A stretch of DNA of 64,000 nt from Streptomyces sp. NBC_01341 (GCF_035946055.1 NZ_CP108364.1:248001-312000), one strand, 5' to 3'. Shown: positions 8,220 to 17,238, numbered from the stretch's first letter. The notes: generated from the letters alone by a model not told the origin. A program made the numbers and translations.

Positions 8220-9211
8220 CGGGTCCCCTTTCGTGAGAGCTGGTCGACGGTGACCGCCAGGATCACGAGGACGCCGGTGACCAGCGTCTGGTAGACGGAC
8301 GAAACCCCCATCAGCTGGAGGCCGTTGCGGAAGACACCCACGATGAGTACGCCGACGAGGGTTCCGAGCACGGTGCCGCGTCCGCCGAACAGGCTGGTGC
8401 CGCCGAGGACGACCGCGGTGATGCTGTCGAGGTTGTCCGTCTGGCCGGCCTGCGGGTCGCCGACCCCGGTCCGCGACACCAGCAGCAGGGCCGCAATGCC
8501 GTAGACGAGTCCGGCGATCGCGTAGACGCCGACCGTGAGCCGGTTGACGCGAATGCCGCTGAGCCGGGCGCTCTCGGAACTGTTGCCGAGTGCGTAGACG
8601 TGCCGGCCCCAGGCGGTGCTGCTCAGGGCGTAGGCGAAGCCGAGGAAGAGAGCGATGGTGACCAGGGATCCGTAGGTGACATCGGTCCGGCCGAGGGGGA
8701 AGGTCCGGCCCAGGAAGGTGAGGGGTTCCGGCAGGCCGGTGACCGTCTCCTCGGCGGAGTAGATGTGGGTCAGGGCGAAGGCCACGTTGAGCATGCCGAG
8801 CGTCACGATGAACGGCGGCAGCGGAACGGCCCGCACGAGCAGCCCGTTGGCCAGACCGAACGCGCCGCAGGCCAGGATCCCGAGAGCTATGGCGAGCAGC
8901 GGCGGCAGGGGCCCCTCGACCGCCAGCTTGGCGATGAGGATGCCGCCGAAGGCCATCACCGCGCCGCAGGAGAGATCGATACCGGCGGTGAGGATGATCA
9001 GCGTCTGACCGATGGCGAGCGTTCCGACGACCATGACCTGCTGGAGGACCAGCGAGAAGTTGCCGCCGGACAGGAACTGTTCGGTGCTGAGGGAGAAGAA
9101 GGCCGAGGCGAGGATCAAGGCTGCGAGCGGCCCTGCGGCGGGGGCGGTGAGGAGCCGGCGCAACGCTGCCGGATCCTTGGCGCGGACGGTGAGGGAGGTG
9201 GTTGCGGTCAT
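8216..9211 (-). CDS. Sugar ABC transporter permease (FrcC/RbsC-like)
   Basis: Membrane subunit of the CUT2 importer (BPD_transp_2 family), 331 aa with roughly 9-10 hydrophobic helices. The family signatures are present: GQTLIILTAGIDLS near residue 70 and the cytoplasmic ATPase-contact region VLGGTSLFGGRG near residue 275. It starts 6 nt after the binding-protein stop codon and overlaps the ATPase start by 4 nt, so the three are one transcription unit. Confidence 0.92.
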   Translation of the reverse strand: MTATTSLTVRAKDPAALRRLLTAPAAGPLAALILASAFFSLSTEQFLSGGNFSLVLQQVMVVGTLAIGQTLIILTAGIDLSCGAVMAFGGILIAKLAVEGPLPPLLAIALGILACGAFGLANGLLVRAVPLPPFIVTLGMLNVAFALTHIYSAEETVTGLPEPLTFLGRTFPLGRTDVTYGSLVTIALFLGFAYALSSTAWGRHVYALGNSSESARLSGIRVNRLTVGVYAIAGLVYGIAALLLVSRTGVGDPQAGQTDNLDSITAVVLGGTSLFGGRGTVLGTLVGVLIVGVFRNGLQLMGVSSVYQTLVTGVLVILAVTVDQLSRKGTR

Positions 9212-9217
9212 TGCGGC

Positions 9218-10216
9218 TCAGCCCCAGCAGTTCTCTCGGCCGAAGCCGGAGTCCTTGGACTCCGAACCGGCCTGCGGCTTGTCGGTGATGAGCTGGACCC
9301 CTGTGTCGGTGTAACCGGACGCCTTGTCACCGGACTTCGCGAAGTTGGCGATCGCCTTCACACCGTCCGCGGCCATCTTCAGCGGGTACTGCTGCGAAGT
9401 CGCGGCGATCTTGCCGTCCTTGACCGCCTGCACACCGGTGCACCCGCCGTCGATGGCGACGATCATCACGTCCTTCTCGCGGCCCTTGGCCTTGATGGCG
9501 GTGTACGCGCCGAGCGCGGCGGGCTCGTTGATCGCGTACACCAGGTTGATGTCGGGCGCCTTCTGCAGGCAGTTCTCCATGGCGGTCTGGCCCTTGGCCT
9601 GGTCTCCGCCGGTGTCCTGGGAGCAGGCGATCGACGGATCGTCGGCGGCTACGCCGAAGCCCTCGGTGAACCCCTTGTGCCGCTGGACGCCGACCGACAC
9701 ACCGGGAGCGAGGTCGAGTGTGGCGATCTTCGCCGGCTTGCCTCCCATCGCGGCCTTCGCGTAGGCGCCGATCAGTTCGCCGGCCTTCACGTTGTCGGTC
9801 GCGAACAGGGCGTCCACAGCGGACTGCGGCTCGGGAGGGGTGTCGAGAGCGATGACCATGACGCCCTTGGCACGGGCCTTCTCGATGGCGGGGACGATGG
9901 CCTTGGAGTCGTTGGGGGTGATCAGTACGCCCTTGACCCCGGAGGCGACCATGTTCTCCAGCGCGGTGACCTGGCTGGTGTTGTCGCCGTCGAACTTTCC
10001 TGCTGCCGTGGACAGTTCGACGTTCGATGCCTTGGCAGCCTGCTCGGCGCCCTGCCTCACCTTGACGAAGTACGGATTGGTGTCGGTCTTGGTGATCAGA
10101 CCGACCTTGACCTTGCCCCCGGACTGGGAGCCGCCGGACCCGGACCCGCACGCGGTCAGGGACAGAGCGAGGACGACGGCGCCTACGGCGAGGACGGGGC
10201 GGTCTCTACGGGACAT
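9218..10216 (-). CDS. Sugar-binding lipoprotein of CUT2 ABC importer (FrcB-like)
   Basis: Extracellular solute-binding protein (Peripla_BP_4 type), 332 aa, anchored as a lipoprotein. The N terminus MSRRDRP precedes a hydrophobic stretch and the lipobox LTAC with Cys23, then a Gly/Ser linker. Mature sequence begins KVKVGLITKTDTNPYFVK, typical of ribose/fructose binding proteins. The ATG at 10216 has AGGAG 7-8 nt upstream. It is first gene of the minus-strand operon and is divergent from the kinase across a repeated operator. It captures the sugar released by the secreted GH32 enzyme. Confidence 0.92.
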   Translation of the reverse strand: MSRRDRPVLAVGAVVLALSLTACGSGSGGSQSGGKVKVGLITKTDTNPYFVKVRQGAEQAAKASNVELSTAAGKFDGDNTSQVTALENMVASGVKGVLITPNDSKAIVPAIEKARAKGVMVIALDTPPEPQSAVDALFATDNVKAGELIGAYAKAAMGGKPAKIATLDLAPGVSVGVQRHKGFTEGFGVAADDPSIACSQDTGGDQAKGQTAMENCLQKAPDINLVYAINEPAALGAYTAIKAKGREKDVMIVAIDGGCTGVQAVKDGKIAATSQQYPLKMAADGVKAIANFAKSGDKASGYTDTGVQLITDKPQAGSESKDSGFGRENCWG

Positions 10217-10296
10217 GTGCGACTCCTGCGGAAGGGGTGAGCATGGGCGGTGAAGCATGCCTGCGGAACGGATGTTCGCCGTCGCCGAGGTGATGC

Positions 10297-10323
10297 CATC
10301 GTTGACACATGTCATCGTTGACA
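10297..10323. promoter_or_regulatory. Tandem LacI-type operator in divergent transporter/kinase promoter
   Basis: CATCGTTGACA occurs twice as a direct repeat (10297-10307 and 10313-10323). Together with TGTCA at 10310-10314 it forms an imperfect copy of the perfect palindrome found before the levanase. It lies 81 nt from the binding-protein start and 163 nt before the kinase start, so one site could control both directions. Confidence 0.75.
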
Positions 10324-10486
10324 CCGCATGCGGAGGATGATGGACTCCCCGTCCGTCAACGTCAATGCCCCTGCGCGGAAAGCCCGTCGGTCATACGACG
10401 AGCCGGTCGCCGAGGCCGCTCCGCCAGTGCGGTGCGGTGGCCTCCGCGCGCCTTCTTTCCGCGTCCCCAGCTGGAGGATCCACCGC

Positions 10487-11497
10487 ATGCAGTCGCCACG
10501 TCAGGTCACCGTGCTGGGAGAGTGCGTCGCCGACGCCTTCGCCGGCCCCGGGTCCGATTTCCCGCGCACCGGGGACGGCTCGTCCCCCGACGGCCGGAGT
10601 CTGTCACTGCGCGTACTGCCGGGCGGAGGCCCGGCCAACACCGCTGTCGGCCTGGCCCGGCTCGGTACACCGACCCGGCTCCTTGCGCGGCTGTCGGGCG
10701 ACGTCTTCGGCCGCCTCTTCCGCGCCCACCTGCTGGAGTCCGGGGTCGACCTGTCCGATGCCCCGGAAGCGGCCGAGCCCAGCACGCTGGCGGTCGCCGA
10801 TGTCGACTCCGGAGGCCAGGCTTCGTACTCGTTCCACGCCGAGGGAACCGCCGACTGGCAGTGGACACGCGAGGAGTTGGGCCGCGTCGACCTGCTGACA
10901 TCGTCCTGCGTCCACTCGGGTTCGCTCGCACTGGTCCTCGAACCGGGCGGCTCCCTGGTGGAGGAACTCCTGGCCGAGGCGCGGCGGCACTCCACGGTCA
11001 GCGTGGATCCCAACATCAGGCCTGCACTGGTCGACCCGCAGGTCTATCGTGAGCGGCTGCCGAGGTGGTGCTCGGTGGCGGACATCCTTCGGCTGAGTGA
11101 GGACGACCTCGACGTGGTGGCACCGGACACCACGGTGGAGGCGTCCTGCGACGGGTTCCACGCCGAGGGCGCGCGGCTGGTCGTGGTCACCCGTGGCGCA
11201 CACGGCGCGGTCGCCTCCCTCGACGGGCAACGCGTCACCGTGCCCGGCGTACCCACCCGGGTCGTCGACACCGTGGGCGCGGGGGACGCCTTCACCGCGG
11301 GACTCCTCCACCACCTCGGCACGCGCGGGCTGCTGGGCGGCCGGCTCGATGGCCTCCAGATGACCGACGTCGCGGAGGCCTGCGCATTTGCGGCGCGCGT
11401 GGCCGCGCTGACCTGCGCCGTCGTAGGACCGAACCCGCCGTGGGAGCGGCAGTTGGGGTCGGGGTACGGAACTCCGGACATCGCGACGGTCCCGTGA
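10487..11497 (+). CDS. PfkB-family sugar kinase, probable fructokinase
   Basis: Cytosolic ribokinase/PfkB-family kinase of 336 aa, expected to phosphorylate imported fructose. The first PfkB signature region is GGGPANTAVGLARLG near residue 46. The second signature, with the catalytic base, is DTVGAGDAFTAG near residue 260, where the Asp of GAGD abstracts the sugar proton. ATG at 10487 is chosen because GGAGG lies 9 nt upstream; the frame is open further upstream but without a ribosome site. It is divergent from the importer operon and shares its operator region. Confidence 0.9.
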   Translation: MQSPRQVTVLGECVADAFAGPGSDFPRTGDGSSPDGRSLSLRVLPGGGPANTAVGLARLGTPTRLLARLSGDVFGRLFRAHLLESGVDLSDAPEAAEPSTLAVADVDSGGQASYSFHAEGTADWQWTREELGRVDLLTSSCVHSGSLALVLEPGGSLVEELLAEARRHSTVSVDPNIRPALVDPQVYRERLPRWCSVADILRLSEDDLDVVAPDTTVEASCDGFHAEGARLVVVTRGAHGAVASLDGQRVTVPGVPTRVVDTVGAGDAFTAGLLHHLGTRGLLGGRLDGLQMTDVAEACAFAARVAALTCAVVGPNPPWERQLGSGYGTPDIATVP

Positions 11498-11570
11498 ACG
11501 GCGGGAGCTGTTCCCGTTCGGGGCGTTGACGGGCTCCCTGCGGGGGCCCATCATCTGACATCGGTCTGAC

Positions 11571-11598
11571 GTCATCGTTGACAGATGTCAACGATGAC
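11571..11598. promoter_or_regulatory. Perfect 28-bp palindromic operator before levanase
   Basis: Two 13-nt arms (GTCATCGTTGACA at 11571-11583 and its complement at 11586-11598) flank a 2-nt centre. The half-site CATCGTTGACA matches the two copies at 10297-10323, tying the levanase to the importer and kinase promoters. It ends 33 nt before the levanase start codon. Confidence 0.85.
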
Positions 11599-11631
11599 AC
11601 CCATCCACATGCGCGCAGAGAGTGGGTTCAC

Positions 11632-14046
11632 ATGCGCCGAAAAGTCAGGGCGCTGCTCGTCGCCCTGGTCGCGAGTCTGGTCGCCTTGCTCCCGGGCACA
11701 CCCGCGGTCGCCGGGACTGTGTCCGACTACTCCGAGTTCCCGTATCCGCCCACCACCTACAGTGAGCCGTATCGGGGCCAGTACCACTTCAGTTCGCAGT
11801 CGGGCTGGATGAACGACCCCAACGGGCTGGTGTACGCGAACGGGCTGTACCACTTCTACTACCAGCACAATCCGCATGGCCTTGCCTGGGACACCATGCA
11901 CTGGGGCCATGCCACCAGCCCCGATCTGGTGCACTGGACGCAGAAGCCGATCGCCCTCGAACCAGGCGTGCACCCCGGCACACTGTTCTCGGGCGGAGGG
12001 GTCGTCGACAAGGACAACACCTCCGGCCTGAAGACCGGCGACCTCGACCCGATCGTGGTCTTCGCCAACACCAACGGCGTCAGCGTCTACTACAGCAACG
12101 ACAACGGTCAGACCTTCCAGGCCTACGACAAGGGCCGCAAACAGATCGAGATCCCGAACGAAAGCCGTGACCCCAAGGTCTTCTGGGACGCGGCGCGCCG
12201 GCGCTGGGCCATGGTCGTCTGGTCCGACCAGGGTGGCAACGGGGTGAACATCTACACCTCGAAGAACCTGCTGGACTGGACGTTCGCCAGCCGCTACTCG
12301 GCCCCCTGGCTCTTCGAGTGCCCGGACATGTTCCAGCTCCCGCTGGACGGCAACACCGGTCAGCAGCGGTGGGTCCTGACCTCTGCCTCCAGCCAGTACG
12401 CCGTCGGATCCTTCGACGGCACGACCTTCCGCACCGACTGGGCCGGTCCGCAGCAGATGGATCTGGGCACGACGCACGCGGGCGGCACCTTCTACGCCGC
12501 GCAGACCTTCACCGGCAACCCTGACGGCCGTACCGCGCAGATGGCCTGGCAAGGTGGCAACCGCGGCAGCACCTGGACGGGCAACGCGACCTTTCCGGCG
12601 ACGCTCAACCTGGTCAGCACCCCGGACGGCCCCCGGATCAGCCGTACGCCAGTCGCCGAACTCGCCTCGCTGGCCTCGGAGACCAAGACCTGGAAGAACC
12701 AGACGGTCGATGCCGCCAGGAGCGACAACCTCTTCGCGGGAGTCAAGGCCGACACCTACGAGATCACCGCCCAGTTCGACGTCAAGGGCGCGAGTGCCGG
12801 CAGGTTCGGGTTCGACCTGCACGCCAGGTCGGACGGCTCCGCAGACCGCAGCGTGGTCTACGACACTGCCGCGCAGACCCTCCAGGGCAAGCCGCTCAAG
12901 CCGAAGAACGGCAAGGTCGAGCTCCGGCTGCTCGTCGACCGGGGCCAGTTGGAGATCTTCGCCGACGGCGGGAAGTACTCGCTCTCGGACAACGTCGACT
13001 TCGACTCGGCAGCGAACAGCCAGGGCATCCGGCTCTTCGCGGACGGAGGCAAGGTGAAGCTGGACAGTGCGATCTTCACCCGGCTCAACACCAGTTGGGG
13101 AACGTCGCAGTCCACCCTCGCCGGCAACCTCAAGGGGCCGTGGCACTCGGCCGGGGGCTCATGGAGCGACGTGAGCGGCGGAAAGCGCGTGTCGACCGGC
13201 GGCGACGCCTTCTACATCAGCGCGAGCAACGGCGCGGACGCCGTCTACCAGGGTGACATCACCCTGGACACCGCACGCGCCGCAGGCCTGACGTTCCGGG
13301 CCGGCGCGTCGGGCGCCGGCTACACGGCGAACATCGACACCAGCGGTGTGGTCAAGCTCTGGCGCCCGGGCAAGGACATCGCGGCGCACTCCACACCCAT
13401 CACGGCCGGCCGCACCTACCACCTCAAGGTGCGGACGGACGGCCCGCGCATCCGGGTGTGGCTGGACAACGGCAGCGAGCCGGTCATCGACGCGACCGAC
13501 ACCGCTTACGCGAGCGGCCTGTTCGGTGTGAACGCCTACGACGGCACGGCGACGGTGCAGAACCTCAACACCGGCACCGCCGGGTTCACCGCGTTTCCCG
13601 CCGGACGTTGGACACCGCGCGGAGGCACGTGGACGGTCACCCCCGCCGGACTGCAGGGGAACTCCGCCCAGGACGGCTTCTACCTCAGCGACCGCTCCGG
13701 CAACGACTTCACCTACGAGGGCGACCTGTCGGTGACCAACGGAACCGCGACGGGACTGACCTTCCGGGCGGGCGCCGACGGGGTCGGGTACACGGCGAAC
13801 ATCGACACCAGCGGGACCGTCAAACTGTGGCGCCCGGGACGGGACATCGCCTCGCACGCCACATCGATCATCGAGGGCCGGACCTACCACCTGAAGGTGC
13901 GCACCGATGGCTCGCGACTCCGCGTCTGGCTGGGTGACGGCGCCGATCCGGTGATCGACGCGACCGACACCGCGTACTCCGAGGGGCTGTTCGGAGTGAA
14001 CGGCTACGCGGCACACACCCTTGCGCAGAATCTGAAGGTGAGTTGA
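11632..14046 (+). CDS. Secreted GH32 levanase/inulinase with two tandem C-terminal modules
   Basis: Extracellular fructan hydrolase, 804 aa. After a Sec signal (residues 1-27) the GH32 five-bladed propeller contains the nucleophile motif WMNDPNG (Asp62), the stabiliser RDP (Asp180) and the acid/base ECPDM (Glu229), all intact. A GH32 C-terminal beta-sandwich follows to about residue 490. Two tandem modules of about 155 residues then follow, each carrying a highly similar LTFRAGA.G.GYTANIDTSG core and ending LFGVN.Y; these resemble concanavalin-like/DUF1080-type binding modules and may bind fructan. The start ATG at 11632 has a purine-rich GAGAGTGGG upstream. It is under the 28-bp palindrome. 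Specificity for levan versus inulin cannot be read from sequence. Confidence 0.92.
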   Translation: MRRKVRALLVALVASLVALLPGTPAVAGTVSDYSEFPYPPTTYSEPYRGQYHFSSQSGWMNDPNGLVYANGLYHFYYQHNPHGLAWDTMHWGHATSPDLVHWTQKPIALEPGVHPGTLFSGGGVVDKDNTSGLKTGDLDPIVVFANTNGVSVYYSNDNGQTFQAYDKGRKQIEIPNESRDPKVFWDAARRRWAMVVWSDQGGNGVNIYTSKNLLDWTFASRYSAPWLFECPDMFQLPLDGNTGQQRWVLTSASSQYAVGSFDGTTFRTDWAGPQQMDLGTTHAGGTFYAAQTFTGNPDGRTAQMAWQGGNRGSTWTGNATFPATLNLVSTPDGPRISRTPVAELASLASETKTWKNQTVDAARSDNLFAGVKADTYEITAQFDVKGASAGRFGFDLHARSDGSADRSVVYDTAAQTLQGKPLKPKNGKVELRLLVDRGQLEIFADGGKYSLSDNVDFDSAANSQGIRLFADGGKVKLDSAIFTRLNTSWGTSQSTLAGNLKGPWHSAGGSWSDVSGGKRVSTGGDAFYISASNGADAVYQGDITLDTARAAGLTFRAGASGAGYTANIDTSGVVKLWRPGKDIAAHSTPITAGRTYHLKVRTDGPRIRVWLDNGSEPVIDATDTAYASGLFGVNAYDGTATVQNLNTGTAGFTAFPAGRWTPRGGTWTVTPAGLQGNSAQDGFYLSDRSGNDFTYEGDLSVTNGTATGLTFRAGADGVGYTANIDTSGTVKLWRPGRDIASHATSIIEGRTYHLKVRTDGSRLRVWLGDGADPVIDATDTAYSEGLFGVNGYAAHTLAQNLKVS

Positions 14047-14050
14047 CGTG

Positions 14051-14100
14051 CGGAGGCCTCCGGGAGGCCGGCGTACGGCCCGGCTCCCCGGAGGTCTCCG
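14051..14100 (+). terminator. Hairpin terminator after levanase
   Basis: Imperfect inverted repeat of about 22 nt per arm (CGGAGGCCTCCGGG... paired with ...CCCGGAGGTCTCCG) beginning 5 nt after the levanase stop. GC-rich stem without a T-tract. Confidence 0.65.
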
Positions 14101-14267
14101 AGCGGACGGTGCCCCGCGGCCAGGGCCTGCCAGGTGCCCGGCCAGTTCGCAGGCCATCTGCCGCGGCACGGGCCGGATACCGAAGCCGTCGACGGCCTGG
14201 AGCGCCACGTGACCCTCATGATCACCGGCGTGCGGGGCTCATACGGCGCCGAGGGCAGAATTGCCTC

Positions 14268-14792
14268 ATGAAGACACGACCGACGATCACCCTCGTGCGC
14301 GGGGACATCACCGAGCAGCACGCCGACGTCCTGGTGAACGCCGCCAACTCCTCCCTCCTCGGCGGTGGTGGGGTGGACGGCGCGATCCACCGGCGCGGTG
14401 GGCCCGAGATCCTTGCGGCCTGCCGTGGCCTGCGGGCCTCGCGCTATGGAAAGGGGCTGCCGACCGGTCAGGCCGTGGCGACCACGGCAGGCCGCCTGAA
14501 CGCGGAGTACGTCGTTCACACGGTGGGCCCGGTCTGGTCACCCACGGAGGACCGTTCCGCGTTGCTGGCGTCCTGCTATCGACAGTCGCTGCGGGTGGCA
14601 TCGGAACTGGGCGTCCGGTCAGTTGCCTTTCCGGCGATTTCGACGGGCATCTACGGCTGGCCTCTCGACGACGGGGCCCGGATCGCCGTAAGCACGGTCC
14701 GCGAGACCGCGCTCCCCCCGGTCACGGAGGTCCGGTTCGTACTCTTTGACGAAGAGGCGTACGCCTGCTTCAACGAGGCTCTCACCGCTTAG
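14268..14792 (+). CDS. Macrodomain protein (O-acetyl-ADP-ribose deacetylase-like)
   Basis: Stand-alone macrodomain, 174 aa, of the MacroD/YmdB type. ADP-ribose-binding signatures are all present: VRGDIT near residue 12, VNAANSSLLGGGGVDGAIH near 25-43 and the SVAFPAISTGIYGWP loop near 120-135. The family removes ADP-ribose from proteins or hydrolyses O-acetyl-ADP-ribose in the cytosol. ATG at 14268 follows GAGGG at about 12-nt spacing. The frame is open upstream but that part is low-complexity Arg-rich sequence. No partner gene is obvious. Confidence 0.93.
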   Translation: MKTRPTITLVRGDITEQHADVLVNAANSSLLGGGGVDGAIHRRGGPEILAACRGLRASRYGKGLPTGQAVATTAGRLNAEYVVHTVGPVWSPTEDRSALLASCYRQSLRVASELGVRSVAFPAISTGIYGWPLDDGARIAVSTVRETALPPVTEVRFVLFDEEAYACFNEALTA

Positions 14793-15081
14793 GACCGGCC
14801 TGACGGCCGTCCGGAAGGATGCTGAGCGTGATGTCTCCGACCTGCGGATGCTGAAATCAGATGGTGGCGCCACCACGGGGCCGCAGGTCGTGCCGCGCCC
14901 AGAGAGTACGGAAACGCCGTCCACGCAACGACAGTTGCTGTTCCGGGGCATCACCACCGCACCGCTGCGGGAGGCCCGCCCGACGCACCGCCCCGCCTCG
15001 GCGGCCGAAATCTGTTGGCGGACGACGGCGACCGTTGCTAATCTCCCAAAGGCCGTGCGTGAGGACAAGGAGGTGGTACCC
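14793..15081. other. Intergenic region upstream of leader ORF
   Basis: About 290 bases with no convincing gene. It contains a short palindrome (GTGGCGCCAC near 14867) and presumably the promoter for the leader peptide and hydrolase downstream. Confidence 0.4.
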
Positions 15082-15135
15082 GTGGACGCAGTTTCGACGT
15101 GGGTGCTCCCCTCCGGGGTCACGGCCGGGCGATAG
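15082..15135 (+). CDS. Possible 17-residue leader peptide
   Basis: Short GTG-initiated frame, peptide MDAVSTWVLPSGVTAGR, preceded by a very strong Shine-Dalgarno (AAGGAGGTGG, about 7 nt before the start) and followed by TAG. It lies 44 nt before the alpha/beta hydrolase. A GTG..CCCC/GGGG..CAC hairpin lies inside it (about 15102-15122). The position suggests a translated leader controlling the hydrolase, but I know of no precedent for this peptide. Confidence 0.4.
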   Translation: MDAVSTWVLPSGVTAGR

Positions 15136-15179
15136 GTCGTCCGGGAGCGCCGCCCTGAGCACTCCCGAAAGGCACGACC

Positions 15180-15902
15180 GTGCACTTCATTTCCGAAAGA
15201 CGCCTCGACGACGGCGTTCTGGAACGCGAGTTCACCCTCGGCGAGATCCCCGGCACCCTGTGGACGCCCGGATCCACACCGGCTCCGCTGGTCCTGATGG
15301 CCCACAACAACGGCCTCCCCAAGGCGGATCCCCGGCTGGTGGCCCGAGCCCGGTACACCGCGGCGCGCGGTTTCGCGGTGGCCACCATCGACGCCGCCGG
15401 GTGCGGGGACCGTCCCCGCACCGCCGCCGACGTGCAGGCCCGGGCGGACCTCCGGCGGGCGATGCAGGCTGGAGAGCCGGTCGACGAGATCTTCGAGTCC
15501 CTCATCGGCCCACTGGTCGAGAATGCGGTCCCCGAATGGCAGACCACGCTGGACGCCCTGCTCGAGCTGCCCGAGATCAGCGGCCGGGTCGGTTACTCGG
15601 GCGGGTGGGCCGCTCTCGGCATCCGACTCGCGGTGGTCGAGCCGCGTATTGCGGCCGCAGGCCTCTTCGCCGGGGGGTACGTGCCCCGTGCCCAGCGGGA
15701 GGAGGCCCGGAAGGTCACCATTCCGCTGCTGTTCCTGCTGCAGTGGGACGACGAAGGGAACCCCCGGCAACGGGCTCTGGACCTGTTCGATGCCTTCGGC
15801 AGCGAGGAGAAGACGCTGCACGCCAATCCGGGAGGGCACACGGGCACACCGTGGTTCGAGCTGGAGGACGGCTGCCGGTTCCTGGCCCGACACCTGACGT
15901 GA
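15180..15902 (+). CDS. Alpha/beta hydrolase (dienelactone hydrolase-like)
   Basis: Cytosolic 240-aa hydrolase. GTG start at 15180 with GAAAGG upstream. The nucleophile elbow is GYSGG near residue 140, the acidic residue in LLQWDDEGNP near 185, and the catalytic His in NPGGHTGTP near 220. The N-terminal half has the oxyanion region LMAHNNG. The overall pattern is closest to small serine esterases of the DLH/BAAT-like kind; the substrate cannot be deduced. It follows the candidate leader peptide and converges on the enolase-superfamily gene. Confidence 0.85.
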   Translation: MHFISERRLDDGVLEREFTLGEIPGTLWTPGSTPAPLVLMAHNNGLPKADPRLVARARYTAARGFAVATIDAAGCGDRPRTAADVQARADLRRAMQAGEPVDEIFESLIGPLVENAVPEWQTTLDALLELPEISGRVGYSGGWAALGIRLAVVEPRIAAAGLFAGGYVPRAQREEARKVTIPLLFLLQWDDEGNPRQRALDLFDAFGSEEKTLHANPGGHTGTPWFELEDGCRFLARHLT

Positions 15903-15960
15903 GACCGACGCCCGACATGAGGCGGGGCCGTCCGGTCGGCAACGGCCGGTAGCCGGCTGC

Positions 15961-15994
15961 GCCCGGGGTGCCCTGGCCGGTGACCGGCCCGGGC
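15961..15994. terminator. GC-rich hairpin between convergent genes
   Basis: Inverted repeat with inner arms GGCCGG/CCGGCC around TGA and outer GCCCGG/CCGGGC, in the 235-nt gap between the convergent hydrolase and enolase-superfamily genes. Further CCGGTACCGG-type repeats follow to about 16080. Likely a bidirectional terminator region. Confidence 0.5.
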
Positions 15995-16137
15995 CTCCCC
16001 ATCGGAAGCGATGGCCGGAGGCCGGACGGCCGCCTCGATCGCGCCGGTACCGGTCATCGCCGGTGCCGGCCGGTCGGGGCGACGCCCGGCCGCCCACCCC
16101 AGCGCGAGTCACGCGAGCCCGGTGCTGCGACGACTGC

Positions 16138-17238
16138 TCATCGGATCAGGTAGGTGCTGATCACGTCGGGGTCGGGCTCCAAGCCCAGCCCCGGGCCCAG
16201 CGGCACGCGGACTCGGCCGTCCCGCACGGTCAGCGCACCGCCGTAGATCTGCGCCTCGAGGTCGAAGTACCGCCACTCGATCATCGTTTCGGGCGTGGCC
16301 AGTACGGCGGCGGCGTGCAGCGCGGCCAGCAGGCCGGGTCCGTCGTAGAAGGTGTGGGGCATCACCGGAATGTTGTGGAGGGCCGCGACCGTGAAGACCT
16401 TGCACAGCTCGGTGACACCGCCCGCTTTGGCCGGGCTGGGCTGGACGAAGTCGACGGCCGAGGAGTCCAGGAGGCGCTGGAAACCGAGCAGGGTCGACAC
16501 GTTCTCCCCCGCCGCGATGGGTACGCCGGCGCGGCGCACCTGTGCGAGGCCGGCGAAGTTCTCCGGTGGCCAGACCGGTTCCTCCAGCCACGTGAGCGCC
16601 AGCGGTCGCAGCGTCCCCGCGATCGCCGACGCCTCGTGCGGGCTCCAGGCGCAGTTCACGTCGACCATCAGGGCCAGATCGGGCCCGGCTTCGTCGCGTG
16701 CGGCGCTGATCTCCGGGAACCCCTTCTCGTGCAGCTTCACCCCGACGAAGCCGCTGTCGGCCGCCCGCCGCACCGCCGCGCGCACGAGCTCGGGATCGGC
16801 GTAGGCGTCCAGACTCGCATAGCAGGGCAGATCAGCATGCCCGCTGCCGCCCAGGAGTTGATGGACGGGCGCGCCGGTGACCTTCCCGGCGATGTCCCAC
16901 AGTGCGATGTCCACCGCTGAAAGACCGTGCATCAGGGGCCCGGCGCGTCCGAAGACGTGCAGCTTCCGCTGCACCTCGTGCATGAGGGGCACGATCTGCA
17001 GGGGGTCCTGGCCCACGCACGCGGGCGCGACGGCCCCGTCGATGGCCTCGCGTGTGATCGGAACACCCGTGAAACCGAAGGATTCGCCCCAGCCCACCGT
17101 GCCCTCGTCGGTCGTCACCCGGACCAGGAGCGAGTCCACCGCTTTGAGGCCTTTCGGCCCCCAGGCTGCGTCCGCGGATTCGGTACCCGGCGCGAACGGG
17201 ATGCGCAGGGGGAATGTGGTGATGTCGGTGATGATCAC
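16138..17238 (-). CDS. Mandelate racemase/muconate lactonizing enzyme family protein
   Basis: Enolase-superfamily enzyme, 366 aa, with N-terminal capping domain (1-125) and (beta/alpha)7 barrel. Metal ligands are visible: Asp193 (MVDVN), Glu219 (WLEEP) and Glu245 (GEN). The His-Asp dyad is represented by His295 (MPHTF) and Asp263. In the position of the Lys-x-Lys motif the sequence reads K168-L-H170, so the second lysine is replaced by histidine; this points away from classical mandelate racemase chemistry and toward an acid-sugar dehydratase-like or other branch. The cupin gene upstream (about 58 nt) is probably co-transcribed. Confidence 0.9.
   Translation of the reverse strand: MIITDITTFPLRIPFAPGTESADAAWGPKGLKAVDSLLVRVTTDEGTVGWGESFGFTGVPITREAIDGAVAPACVGQDPLQIVPLMHEVQRKLHVFGRAGPLMHGLSAVDIALWDIAGKVTGAPVHQLLGGSGHADLPCYASLDAYADPELVRAAVRRAADSGFVGVKLHEKGFPEISAARDEAGPDLALMVDVNCAWSPHEASAIAGTLRPLALTWLEEPVWPPENFAGLAQVRRAGVPIAAGENVSTLLGFQRLLDSSAVDFVQPSPAKAGGVTELCKVFTVAALHNIPVMPHTFYDGPGLLAALHAAAVLATPETMIEWRYFDLEAQIYGGALTVRDGRVRVPLGPGLGLEPDPDVISTYLIR

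Noticed and set aside
6066..8294. 742-codon plus-strand frame over the LacI and ATPase genes
   Set aside because: Antisense mirror of well-supported genes; no coding signatures.
8600..10240. 546-codon plus-strand frame over the permease and binding-protein genes
   Set aside because: Glu/Gly-rich antisense mirror of clear ABC transporter genes.
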